Shown piece after piece: positions 1-7,218 of a stretch of 33,410 nt of DNA. Under the pieces are notes generated by a model. The model ran no database searches and was not told where the DNA came from. It worked only from the letters and a program-made list of their open reading frames with translations. Source of the DNA: Streptomyces hayashii (GTDB lineage: Bacteria > Actinomycetota > Actinomycetes > Streptomycetales > Streptomycetaceae); contig NZ_JAHHIU010000152.1 in the NCBI RefSeq assembly GCF_024539815.1, positions 1 to 33,410 on the forward strand, in the 5' to 3' direction. The position numbers were made by a program, and so were the translations under genes. Numbering within the stretch: position 1 is the stretch's first letter; the number at the start of each line of letters is the position of its first letter.

Positions 1-304
1 CAGCCCCTGCCCCCGCCCGCGTGGCCCCGGCCTGCGCGCGTGTCGCCCCGGCCTGCGCCCGCCGGAACTCCGCGAACCGCTTCATCGCCGCTTCCTGCAC
101 CCGCGTGAGCGCCGGCAGCAGCCCGCGTCGGTAGAGGGCGACGGCGGTGGGGATGTTGATCGCGCCCGCCTTGACCGTCTCGTCCACCTCGGTCAGCCGC
201 TCGACGACCAGCGTCCGGGCTCCGCCGAGGGCCAGCTCGCACGCCAGCATCAGCCCGACCGGTCCGGCGCCGGCCACCACCACGTCGTACTCCGTGTTCG
301 TCAT
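1..304 (-). CDS. FAD-dependent monooxygenase, N-terminal part (runs off the window)
   Basis: The minus strand reads from an ATG at 304 into MTNTEYDVVVAGAGPVGLML, an N-terminal Rossmann FAD-binding motif (G12-x-G14-xx-G17) followed by the acidic residue of a VVER strand. This is typical of PheA/TfdB/UbiH-type flavoprotein hydroxylases, which use NAD(P)H and O2 to oxidise aromatic or polyketide substrates in the cytosol. Only about 101 residues are present; the C-terminal part lies beyond base 1, so substrate class cannot be judged. The last visible residues are an odd Ala/Gly-rich stretch with a direct repeat (AQAGATR twice). The gene diverges from a TetR regulator across only 49 bp, the usual layout of a repressor controlling a detoxifying or catabolic oxygenase. 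The fold call is firm; the substrate is unknown. Confidence 0.85.
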   Translation of the reverse strand, partial: MTNTEYDVVVAGAGPVGLMLACELALGGARTLVVERLTEVDETVKAGAINIPTAVALYRRGLLPALTRVQEAAMKRFAEFRRAQAGATRAQAGATRAGAGA

Positions 305-310
305 GGCTTT

Positions 311-345
311 TACTGTAGTCACTAAAAAATTGTGGCAGCTATAGT
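311..345. promoter_or_regulatory. Divergent promoter/operator between FAD monooxygenase and tetR-type gene
   Basis: This is a short A+T-rich gap in a very GC-rich context. TATAGT (340-345) fits a -10 box for the plus-strand regulator, and TACAGT (complement of 312-317) fits one for the monooxygenase. Each lies about 8 nt from its ATG (354 and 304), so both transcripts would be leaderless or nearly so. ACTGTAG (312-318) and CTATAGT (339-345) form an imperfect inverted repeat with one mismatch, and TAGTCACTA (316-324) is a perfect short palindrome. Both are plausible TetR operators. No good -35 boxes were seen. Confidence 0.5.
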
Positions 346-353
346 TTTCCCTC

Positions 354-1019
354 ATGGCGGAGCAAAGGAAAGCGGAACCCTCCCTTCGTGAGCGGAAGAA
401 GCAGGCCACACGGCAGCGGATCTCGGACGTGGCGACCGGCCTGTTCGTGACGCGCGGCTTCGACGAGGTGACGGTCGCGGAGGTCGCCCGGGCGGCGGAG
501 GTGTCCACGATGACCGTCTTCAACTACTTCCCGCGCAAGGAAGACCTCTTCCTCGACCGCATCCCCCAGGCCGTCGAGATGTTCTCGGAGGCGGTGCGCC
601 GCCGCGACCCCGGCGAGAGTCCGATCGCCGCCCTGCGCGCCCTCGCGCTGCGGCTCCTGGACCAGCGGCACCCGCTGGGCGGCATCGCCGACGACTTCCG
701 GTACTTCTGGCGGATCGTCGTCGACTCGCCCGCGCTGCGCGCCCGCGCCCGCGAAGGGGTCGAAGAGGTGGAGGAGGCCCTCGCCGACGCCTTCGCGGAG
801 ACGGCCCCGGAGCTCCCCGACGCGCGCCTGGCCGCCGCCCTGTCGGTCGCCGCGTACCGCTCGGTCTTCGTCGCCTCCGCCCGCCGTCTGCTCGCGGGAG
901 AGGCCGCGGCCGACGTGGCCGGCGACCATCGTGCGCGCCTGGCCGCCGCCTTCGACGCGCTGGAGGGAGTGTTCGGGCGTCCGCCGGGCGACGACGCCAC
1001 GCCACGCCCGACGCCCTGA
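354..1019 (+). CDS. TetR/AcrR-family transcriptional regulator
   Basis: A 221-aa protein of usual TetR size. The N-terminal helix-turn-helix covers about residues 20-65 and has the family signature: an ISDVATGLF helix, TRGFDEVTVAEVARAA, then the recognition helix STMTVFNYFPRKEDLF. The C-terminal half is helical and Ala/Arg-rich, as expected for the ligand-binding and dimerisation domain. The ATG at 354 has no Shine-Dalgarno sequence but sits just downstream of a TATAGT -10 box, fitting leaderless translation. Being divergent from the FAD monooxygenase, it most likely represses that gene and itself until a small hydrophobic ligand binds. The ligand is unknown. The end of the protein (RPPGDDATPRPTP) is probably disordered. 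Confidence 0.92.
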   Translation: MAEQRKAEPSLRERKKQATRQRISDVATGLFVTRGFDEVTVAEVARAAEVSTMTVFNYFPRKEDLFLDRIPQAVEMFSEAVRRRDPGESPIAALRALALRLLDQRHPLGGIADDFRYFWRIVVDSPALRARAREGVEEVEEALADAFAETAPELPDARLAAALSVAAYRSVFVASARRLLAGEAAADVAGDHRARLAAAFDALEGVFGRPPGDDATPRPTP

Positions 1020-1090
1020 CCGGGCATGGAACCGGCCCCCGAACGTGTTGCACGGACAGAGCACACGCAGGGGACGACCGGGGGCGGCGC

Positions 1091-1912
1091 ATGAATCGTG
1101 AACAGGCGTGGTGGACCAGAGCCAGACTGGGCCGCTGCGGGCCGCCCCTCGACCTGCTCACCGCCCGCTTCCAGCGGCACGTCTACGCGCCGCACACGCA
1201 CGACGAGTTCACCGTCGGCGTGTGCGTGGAAGGGGCGGAGATCATCGCCTACCGCGGCGGCCACATCCGCACCGGCCCCGGCTCCATCGTCGTCCTGGAC
1301 CCCGGCGAGACCCACACCGGCGGCCCGGGCGACGACACCGGCGGTTACGCCTACCGCGCCCTGTACGCGCCCCCCGCCCTCCTCACCGAAGGCACCGTCG
1401 GCGGTATACCGCACTTCCGTGATCCCCTCCTGGACGACCCCGAACTCGCCGCCGCCCTGCGCAGCGCCCACACCGACCTGGCCGCCTGCCCCGACCCGCT
1501 GGAGGCCGAGTCCCGGCTCCCCTGGCTGCTGACGGCCCTGGCCCGCCGCCACTCCACGGCCCGCCCGGTGTGCGACACGATCCCCGGCGCCGAGCACATC
1601 ACCCGCGCCGTCCGCACCCGCCTCGCCGACCAACTGCTCGCCCCGCCCTCGCTGGCCGACCTCGCCGCCGAGCTGGGCCTGTCCCGCTACCAACTGCTGC
1701 GCGCCTTCCGCACGACGACCGGGATCCCGCCGTACGCCTGGCTCGCCCAGTACCGGGTGACCCGGGCCAGGGCGCTGCTGGAGTGCGGCCTGCGTCCCGC
1801 CGAGGTCGCCTCCCGGGTCGGCTTCGCGGACCAGGCCCACCTCACCCGCTGGTTCCGCCGCGTCCTGGGCGTGACCCCGGCCGCGTACCGCAACAGCGTT
1901 CAAGACACCTGA
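1091..1912 (+). CDS. AraC-family transcriptional regulator with N-terminal cupin
   Basis: A 273-aa protein. Residues about 20-95 form an AraC-type cupin with the HTHDEFTVGV motif and a VVLDPGETHTG strand. Residues about 165-270 form the double helix-turn-helix: PPSLADLAAELGLSRYQLLR, then the second unit ending RWFRRVLGVTPAAYR. Such cytosolic regulators bind a small effector in the cupin and activate or repress nearby transport or metabolic genes. The next gene, an EamA exporter, starts 24 bp downstream on the same strand. AraC plus EamA is a common pair in Streptomyces, so control of that exporter is likely. The ATG at 1091 follows a G-rich but weak ribosome site. Effector unknown. Confidence 0.92.
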   Translation: MNREQAWWTRARLGRCGPPLDLLTARFQRHVYAPHTHDEFTVGVCVEGAEIIAYRGGHIRTGPGSIVVLDPGETHTGGPGDDTGGYAYRALYAPPALLTEGTVGGIPHFRDPLLDDPELAAALRSAHTDLAACPDPLEAESRLPWLLTALARRHSTARPVCDTIPGAEHITRAVRTRLADQLLAPPSLADLAAELGLSRYQLLRAFRTTTGIPPYAWLAQYRVTRARALLECGLRPAEVASRVGFADQAHLTRWFRRVLGVTPAAYRNSVQDT

Positions 1913-1936
1913 GCGGAACCGGCCGAGACTCCTCCC

Positions 1937-2923
1937 ATGACTGCTCGCGGCTGGTTCCTGTTCTCCCTGATGGGAGTGGTGTGGGGGATCCCCTATCTCC
2001 TGATCAAAGTGGCGGTGGACGGCTCCGACGGCCTCTCCCCGTCCGTGGTCGTCTTCACCCGGTGCGCCCTGGGCGCGGCCCTCCTGCTCCCCTTCGCCCT
2101 GCGCCAACGCGGTCTGACCACCACCGTGAGGACGCACTGGAAGCCCATGCTGGCCTTCGCGGTCATCGAGATCATCGGCCCCTGGTTCACTCTCACCGAC
2201 GCGGAACGGCGCCTGTCGAGCTCCACCGCCGGCCTGCTGATCGCGGGCGTCCCCATCGTCGGCGTCACCCTGGCCCGCTTCTTCGGCGACACGGAACGAC
2301 TGGGCGCCCGCCGGACCGCCGGCCTCGCCCTGGGCCTGACCGGCGTCGCGGTCCTCACCGTCCCGCACCTGACCGGCGGCGACGCCCGCTCCCTGGCCGA
2401 GGTCCTGCTGACGGTCGTCGGCTACGCGACCGCGCCCCTGATAGCCGCCCGCCACCTCAAGAACGTCCCCTCCCTCCACCTGACGACCCCCTGCCTGGCC
2501 CTGGCGGCCCTGGTCTACGCCCCGGCCGCCGTCGCCACCCGCCCCGCGGCGGTCCCCTCCGCCACCGTCCTGCTCGCCCTCGCGGGCCTGGGCGTCATCT
2601 GCACGGCCGTCGCCTTCGTCGCCTTCATGGAGCTGATCAAGGAGGCGGGCCCGACGCGCGCCACGGTCATCACGTACGTCAATCCGGCGGTCGCGGTCGC
2701 GGCGGGCGCCCTGTTCCTGGACGAGCCCCTGACGGCGACGATCGTGGCCGCCTTCACCCTGATCCTCGCGGGCTCGGTCCTGGCCACGGCGGCGGGACCG
2801 AAGCGCGACTCCCGCCCGGTAACATGGTCGGCACGGCAGACGAGCCGGGCGGGCGGCCGCGTGGAGTCCCTCACGGGACTTCCCGAGGAACGTCCGGGCT
2901 CCACAGGGCAGGGTGATGGCTAA
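1937..2923 (+). CDS. EamA/DMT-superfamily metabolite exporter
   Basis: A 328-aa drug/metabolite-type transporter with about ten hydrophobic helices, starting MTARGWFLFSLMGVVWGIPY. It has two EamA repeats, roughly residues 5-140 and 150-285. The end of repeat 2 shows the characteristic EAGPTRATVITYVNPAVAV and LDEPLT pattern. It would lie in the cytoplasmic membrane and export small metabolites or amino acids; the substrate is not predictable. It is probably co-transcribed with the AraC gene just upstream. Oddity: the membrane part ends near residue 293, and the remaining hydrophilic tail of about 30 residues is encoded by the 5' end of rnpB, so its sequence is dictated by the RNA. No Shine-Dalgarno sequence precedes the ATG. 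Confidence 0.9.
   Translation: MTARGWFLFSLMGVVWGIPYLLIKVAVDGSDGLSPSVVVFTRCALGAALLLPFALRQRGLTTTVRTHWKPMLAFAVIEIIGPWFTLTDAERRLSSSTAGLLIAGVPIVGVTLARFFGDTERLGARRTAGLALGLTGVAVLTVPHLTGGDARSLAEVLLTVVGYATAPLIAARHLKNVPSLHLTTPCLALAALVYAPAAVATRPAAVPSATVLLALAGLGVICTAVAFVAFMELIKEAGPTRATVITYVNPAVAVAAGALFLDEPLTATIVAAFTLILAGSVLATAAGPKRDSRPVTWSARQTSRAGGRVESLTGLPEERPGSTGQGDG
2796..2825 (+). promoter_or_regulatory. Probable promoter of rnpB inside the EamA gene
   Basis: TAACAT at 2820-2825 fits the -10 consensus, with the weakly -35-like GACCGA at 2796-2801 (18-bp spacer). A start about 7-10 bases downstream would fall at about 2832-2835, where the P1 helix of the RNase P RNA begins. The promoter lies wholly inside the coding sequence of the exporter. 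Confidence 0.5.
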
Positions 2924-3246
2924 CGGCCACCCGGGGTGACCCGCGGGACAGTGCCACAGAAAACAGACCGCCGAGGGCTCCGGCCCCCGGTAAGGGTGAA
3001 ACGGTGGTGTAAGAGACCACCAGTGCCCAGGGCGACCTGGGCAGCTAGGTAAACCCCACCCGGAGCAAGGTCAAAAGGAGCACGGTAAAACGTGCTCTGC
3101 GCGGACGTTCGAGGGCTGCCCGCCCGAGTCCGCGGGTAGACCGCACGAGGCCGGCGGCAACGCCGGCCCTAGATGGATGGCCGTCACCGAGGCCCTCGCG
3201 AGAGACCTCGGCACAGAACCCGGCGTACAGCCCGACTCGTCTGCCG
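2835..3246 (+). ncRNA. rnpB: RNase P RNA (M1 RNA), bacterial type A
   Basis: This is the catalytic RNA of RNase P, which matures tRNA 5' ends. The conserved core regions are readable in order: GAGGAACGTCCGGGCTCC (2885-2902), a CACAGAAAACAGACCGCC block ending at 2972, the GGTAAGGGTGAAACGG block starting at 2988, AGGTAAACCCC with GGAGCAAGGTCAAA around 3050-3075, and ACAGAACCCGGCGTACAG (3213-3230). The ends pair as helix P1: GGCAGACGAGCCGGG near 2835 against CCCGACTCGTCTGCC ending at 3245. Length is about 412 nt, normal for Streptomyces. The first ~90 nt also encode the tail of the upstream exporter. Exact ends are good to a few bases. Confidence 0.97.
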
Positions 3247-3261
3247 CTTTGACCCCAAATA

Positions 3262-3279
3262 CCTGACTCTCAGGGCTTT
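3262..3279 (+). terminator. Probable rnpB terminator
   Basis: CCTGA-CTC-TCAGG (3262-3274) is a perfect 5-bp stem with a 3-nt loop, followed by GCTTTT. It lies 16 nt after the mature 3' end of rnpB. The stem is short, so this is a moderate call. Confidence 0.45.
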
Positions 3280-3786
3280 TCGTCCTCCGACGACGCTCGC
3301 GGCCCCGTGGGCCGAGGCTGTGGCCGAAGGTTTTGCAGCGCATCATCTTAGACCAGGACATGCAGCAGCTCGAATGCAACGAACTCGTAGGCCCTGTTAA
3401 CCGGACCGCGTCTTCGACGCGCTGGACGACCTGCTTTCCGGACGGCCGTCGGATGCACCGCTGGCGAGCGGGAGGGCCAGGGCATCTCCGGCTACGTGGC
3501 GGCCCGCGATCTCCACAGGCTGCAGCCTCGTGAAGGCGCTGAGCGCGCCGAGTGCCGACCGGGTGGAGTTCGAACTCGGCCCGTTCGAGGCGGACGCGGG
3601 CCCGTCGGCATGCGCGTGGCAACTGGTACCGCGTCCTGCTGACCGCATCGGCTCTCATCCCGGAGAAGCGTCGCCTGTTCGATCTGCCGAACCCGTTCTC
3701 CGCGCAGGGACAAGACCGCTTCCGGATCGTGAGCCGAGGGCAGCGCTATCAATGCTCGCCCCTGCGCGATGCGTACGGCAAAGACA
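3280..3786. other. Gene-poor stretch after rnpB, possible decayed coding remnant
   Basis: About 500 bp with no convincing intact gene on either strand. GC is lower and less biased by codon position than in neighbouring genes. Two short plus-strand stretches look protein-like but lie in different frames: one around 3410-3600 reads VFDALDDLLSGRPSDAP and later VEFELGPFEAD; another around 3625-3790 reads ALIPEKRRLFDLPNPFSA and RIVSRGQRYQCSPLRDAYGK. They could be the remains of one gene broken by frameshifts. I do not recognise the family. The stretch separates the conserved rnpB neighbourhood from the defence-type block, so it may mark an old junction. Confidence 0.3.
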
Positions 3787-5382
3787 TCAGTTCTGCGGGT
3801 CCATGGAACGGAGCAGCTCGAGGAAACCCTGGGCCGGCACCAACTGGTCGTCGGTCACGGGGTCCGGGCTGAAGTGCATCAGACTGTTGCGGAATTGGCG
3901 GCACTCCTCAAGTGCCGCCAGGAAGTGCTCCTGGTCGATGGCCCAGCCCAGGGCGGCCCAGTTCTCGGGGGCCTTCAAAAGGTGTCCGTAGGCGCCGAAA
4001 GTCAGATTCGCGGCGGAGTGCACCCGGGAGGCCCGCCGCGCGGGAAGCACCGCGCGGACCCGCTCAAGCGGAATGTGCCGGTCGACCACGCGTCTCAGTC
4101 GCTGCTCGATCTCCTCGACGAGGACGAAGGGGCGCACGCGGGTGCCGAACTGAACCGTCAGGTCGGAGGCGGTGACCATGCCGCAGACTCTGTGATCGTG
4201 GTCCCGCACGAGGACGTACCCCGACTGCTGGACGACGCCGATCCAGTTGAGCAGATCGTCCGAGCGGTCGGCCTCCTGACCTCTGGTCGTGGCGGCTTCG
4301 AGGCTCGCACCGGGATCGGCCATGTGGGCGCGTCCGATCGACTCCCAGCTGACGACGCCACGCAGCCGCCCGTCCGCGTCGAGGACAGGGATCTGGCTGT
4401 AGCCGCGCAGCACCATGAGCGTCATGGCAGTTTTGAGGTCGGCCCCCACCCTCACGAACTCGGGCATACGGTTCGCGGATTCGAGGTTGCTCACGCGGTA
4501 TGCCACGGTCTGTGTCTCGGACTCTGTCCCAGGACCGTCAGGCACGCCGGCCACGATGATGCGGGTCAGATCGAATGCCTTGTCCACAAGCCCGGTGCTC
4601 GCGAGCCTGGTCATCGCGCTGGTTCCCGCCTCGTCCGGTTCGGAGCCGCCCGCCACGACCGCGATCCTGCTCTCGATACTGCCCTCCGTGAAAGGTGGCA
4701 CGGTCGCCAGGCCTCGTTCGTCCAGATCGTTCTTGATCTGCTCGACGGCTGCCGGGTACCGGCGTTGGACGCCCCAGATGGCGAGGAAATCCCGGACGGA
4801 CAGGGTGAGCGGTTCGTCCGCGGCGCGGCGGCGCACCTCTTCGTACAGCTTGGTGGGCTCGGTCAGGCTGGCGGCGAACTCGTCGGCGTCGGGTCGTCCC
4901 GGGTCGGGTTTGCCCTCGGCCAAGGCGGCTACGCGTTCCGCCGCCGCGAATCTGCTGAGTTCGAAGACCGTCAGCAGGGAGCCCATGCTGTTCTGCAGGT
5001 CGGGCTGGATCGACTGCCGGTCGACGTCCTTGACGAGCCACTCGACCCGTCGAGCGTGACGTGAACTGTCCGGAGCGTCCCCGTGGTATTCGTAGCCGCC
5101 CGAGACGCGGCCGACAGCCACGCGTCCCGATCGCAGAGGTAGTACCACGTGGTCCCCCGCCTGGATGTCGTGGACGAAGCGGTAGAGCTGACCGGTCCAG
5201 TTCCCGACGGTGTAGGGACCCTCGTCGGGGTAGGCGGCCGCCACTGCGGCCTTGATGTCCTCGCGAGTCCTGACCTCGGTCAGATCTCCAAGCCCGTGCC
5301 ATCCGACCAGGAGAACACCTTCCTCCAAAGCCTTGTGCTCCCGCTCGCCGTTCTCTCCCGCCCGCACGACCCAGGCCCGCAT
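3787..5382 (-). CDS. EVE/PUA-like – CBS – HEPN (putative RNase) fusion protein
   Basis: A 531-aa protein. The ATG at 5382 is chosen because GGAGGGG lies just upstream; a longer frame reaches 5466 without a better site. Residues 1 to about 120 (RAWVVRAGENGEREHKALEE, then GDHVVLPLRSGRVAVGRVSG) resemble the EVE/PUA-like N-terminal domain found on Mrr-type restriction enzymes, a fold that often binds modified bases. A helical segment follows (LSVRDFLAIWGVQRRYPAAV). Two CBS motifs follow (RGYSQIPVLDADGRLRGVVS; GYVLVRDHDHRVCGMVTASD), which usually bind adenine nucleotides. The C-terminus has R498-N-S-L-M-H503, matching the HEPN ribonuclease signature RNxxxH. It is divergent from the kinase gene. 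Inference: a nucleotide- or base-sensing toxin of the defence locus. The CBS-HEPN part is clear; the EVE call is moderate. Confidence 0.75.
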   Translation of the reverse strand: MRAWVVRAGENGEREHKALEEGVLLVGWHGLGDLTEVRTREDIKAAVAAAYPDEGPYTVGNWTGQLYRFVHDIQAGDHVVLPLRSGRVAVGRVSGGYEYHGDAPDSSRHARRVEWLVKDVDRQSIQPDLQNSMGSLLTVFELSRFAAAERVAALAEGKPDPGRPDADEFAASLTEPTKLYEEVRRRAADEPLTLSVRDFLAIWGVQRRYPAAVEQIKNDLDERGLATVPPFTEGSIESRIAVVAGGSEPDEAGTSAMTRLASTGLVDKAFDLTRIIVAGVPDGPGTESETQTVAYRVSNLESANRMPEFVRVGADLKTAMTLMVLRGYSQIPVLDADGRLRGVVSWESIGRAHMADPGASLEAATTRGQEADRSDDLLNWIGVVQQSGYVLVRDHDHRVCGMVTASDLTVQFGTRVRPFVLVEEIEQRLRRVVDRHIPLERVRAVLPARRASRVHSAANLTFGAYGHLLKAPENWAALGWAIDQEHFLAALEECRQFRNSLMHFSPDPVTDDQLVPAQGFLELLRSMDPQN

Positions 5383-5445
5383 GCCGTCCCCTCCGCGTAT
5401 GAACATGACACGTGATCGCTCCGCGTGAACATATAGCGTCCATCG

Positions 5446-5476
5446 TTCAACCACCCGTTGATTCAAGCCACTTGAA
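5446..5476. promoter_or_regulatory. Two adjacent palindromes between the HEPN and kinase genes
   Basis: TCAAC-CACCC-GTTGA (5447-5461) and TTCAAG-CCA-CTTGAA (5462-5476) are perfect inverted repeats lying end to end. TTCAA recurs 16 bp apart. They sit in the 209-bp divergent region, about 65-95 bp upstream of the HEPN gene start and 115-145 bp upstream of the kinase start. This is a good position for an operator serving both directions. A possible kinase -10 is TAAACT (5528-5533), without a clear -35. The protein that binds is unknown. Confidence 0.45.
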
Positions 5477-5591
5477 ATTCCGGTGGTGTGCCATCCTCAA
5501 CGCCCGCCTACGCACGGGCACTGCCCGTAAACTGATCGACACCAGTGCGGCCGGGGGGCCGTGACGTGAGCGTGGGGGTACGAGAGCGCCG

Positions 5592-6992
5592 ATGGAGCCG
5601 CTGGACGCCGACAAGGACCCCCGCGTGCTGGGACCGTTCGAACTGCTCGCCCGGCTGGGGGAAGGCGGAATGGGCGTGGCCTATCTGGCCCGCCGGATCC
5701 CGCTGGACGGCCTTACGGACGAACTAAACGCGACCTACCATCTGGTCGAGCCGGACGAGGGCGCGGACGCCGCGGAGCCGCGTCTCGCCGTGGTCAAGAT
5801 GATCCAGCCGCACCTGCTGGACAAGCCCGGGGCCCGGAAGAGGTTCGACCGGGAGATCGACACCGTCCGGGCCGTGGTCAGCGACCGGGTACCAGCACTC
5901 CTCGCGGCCGACACCGACGCTCCGGAGCCCTGGTTCGCCATGGACTACATCGAGGGTCCGTCGCTGCACACGATGGTGCAAGGGTCCGGTACGTTCTCCG
6001 TGGGCCCGTACGCCGCCCTCGGCCTCCACTTGGTCGACGCCCTGCGCGCCATTCACGGAACGGGACTGCTGCACCGGGACCTCAAGCCGGACAACGTCGT
6101 ACTGGGGCCTGATGGCCCGGTCGTCCTGGACTTCGGGCTGGCCACCCTCATCGAGCGACGGACCAGCCAGGCGATCACCGGGCCCGGTGAAGCATGGGGA
6201 ACCAAGCCGTTCATGTCCTACGAGCAGCTGCACGACTTCCCCAGTGCCAAGGAACCCACGGACGTGTACGCGCTCGGCGCCACGCTCTTCTTCGCGCTGA
6301 CAGGCAGGCCGCCTTACTCGAACGAGCCCTTGCTCACGCCGCCCCACTGGAACGGTGTCGGCGCGGACTTCCGCCCGCTCCTCGCGCAGATACTGGTGGA
6401 CGTCCCCGGCCTCCGTCCCGACCTGGACAGGGTGGAGATGGGGCTGCGGGCCCTCCTCCATGAAGCGGGGTTGACCCAGGACATGGCGTTCGAGGAGCTG
6501 CGGGTGCTCGTGGCGGAGGCCGGCCTGGCTCCGGAGCCGCCCATCGAGGCGCGCTCGGGCGGTGTTGATCCGGCGGTTCGGGACCTTGCCCAGCGTGCCG
6601 TCGACGCGGGGGCGGCACCCGATGCCCCGTGGGCCGGGGGCACACCGGTGGACCTGTCGAGCGGCGGCGCGGGTTTCTTCGGCATCGTCGACACCGACGA
6701 CATCGAGCTCGCAGAGGACACCGCCGAGGACGGCGTGGCGGCCGAGTACACGCCGACGGTCGTCGACCAGCCCGAGGCACAGCAGGCCGAGCCGCCTTCC
6801 GCCCCTGTTCCCTCGGACGGGATCCCCGGGGCGCCCCCTGCCGAGCAACCTGACCCCACCAGCTACCCCCTCCAGCCTCCGCGGCCGGCCGCGAAGCAGC
6901 CCCTCGCCGCTCCGCCGACGGCCCCTCCCCGTGCCGCACTGCGTGTGGCCGAGCGGTTGCGGAAGGCCTACGCGCACAGCGGCAAGCTGTAG
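5592..6992 (+). CDS. Soluble Ser/Thr protein kinase (Hanks type)
   Basis: A 466-aa protein. The kinase domain, about residues 13-290, has the glycine loop GEGGMGVAY (23-31), catalytic lysine in VVKM (K69), HRDLKPDN (161-168), DFG (180-182) and a GTKPFMSYEQ activation segment, so it should be active. An unusual insert of about 25 residues (LDGLTDELNATYHLVEPDEG and on) separates the glycine loop from the catalytic lysine. The C-terminal ~170 residues are acidic, then Pro/Ala-rich, and end in a basic LRVAERLRKAYAH helix. No membrane segment, PASTA or sensor domain is seen, so it should be cytosolic. The ATG at 5592 is the first start after an in-frame stop. The SNF2 helicase follows 226 bp downstream. 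A kinase is also part of Pgl/BREX type 2 (PglW), but this protein lacks that size. Its target is unknown; the neighbouring defence proteins are candidates. Confidence 0.92.
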   Translation: MEPLDADKDPRVLGPFELLARLGEGGMGVAYLARRIPLDGLTDELNATYHLVEPDEGADAAEPRLAVVKMIQPHLLDKPGARKRFDREIDTVRAVVSDRVPALLAADTDAPEPWFAMDYIEGPSLHTMVQGSGTFSVGPYAALGLHLVDALRAIHGTGLLHRDLKPDNVVLGPDGPVVLDFGLATLIERRTSQAITGPGEAWGTKPFMSYEQLHDFPSAKEPTDVYALGATLFFALTGRPPYSNEPLLTPPHWNGVGADFRPLLAQILVDVPGLRPDLDRVEMGLRALLHEAGLTQDMAFEELRVLVAEAGLAPEPPIEARSGGVDPAVRDLAQRAVDAGAAPDAPWAGGTPVDLSSGGAGFFGIVDTDDIELAEDTAEDGVAAEYTPTVVDQPEAQQAEPPSAPVPSDGIPGAPPAEQPDPTSYPLQPPRPAAKQPLAAPPTAPPRAALRVAERLRKAYAHSGKL

Positions 6993-7121
6993 GCAGCGGA
7001 GACAGCGCGGCCACAGGCCGGCGGAGTCGCTTTGCCGCGCGGAACGCTCACGCGGGGCCCTGCCGATCGCCCATGCACAGCGCCGTTTTCCGTCCGCTCC
7101 CACCTCGCCTCTCGGGAGCCC

Positions 7122-7147
7122 TAGGCTTCAGGGGGACGCCGTCCCCC
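7122..7147 (+). promoter_or_regulatory. Possible promoter and tight hairpin ahead of the SNF2 helicase gene
   Basis: TAGGCT (7122-7127) fits a -10 box, with no clear -35. It is followed at once by GGGGGAC-GCC-GTCCCCC (7131-7147), a perfect 7-bp hairpin with a 3-nt loop. The hairpin is 71 nt ahead of the helicase ATG. It lacks a T-run, so it is not a classic terminator. It could be a transcript-start structure, an operator, or an attenuating or stabilising element. Confidence 0.35.
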
Positions 7148-7218
7148 CGGCGGCATCAGCCGCCCCTCGGCTCATCGCCGCAGGCGTTCCCCGTACGACC
7201 CGAAAGGACCCGCACACC

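Noticed and set aside
3769..5064. Plus-strand frame opposite the EVE-CBS-HEPN gene
   Set aside because: No domain is recognisable; the minus strand has conserved CBS and HEPN motifs and a strong ribosome site.
5553..5558. G6 tract before the kinase as a phase-variation switch
   Set aside because: It is too short and lies outside the coding sequence.
6562..7218. N-terminal extension of the SNF2 frame into the kinase gene
   Set aside because: It overlaps the kinase in another frame, is Arg/Pro/Ser-rich, and a good start with AAAGGA lies at 7219.
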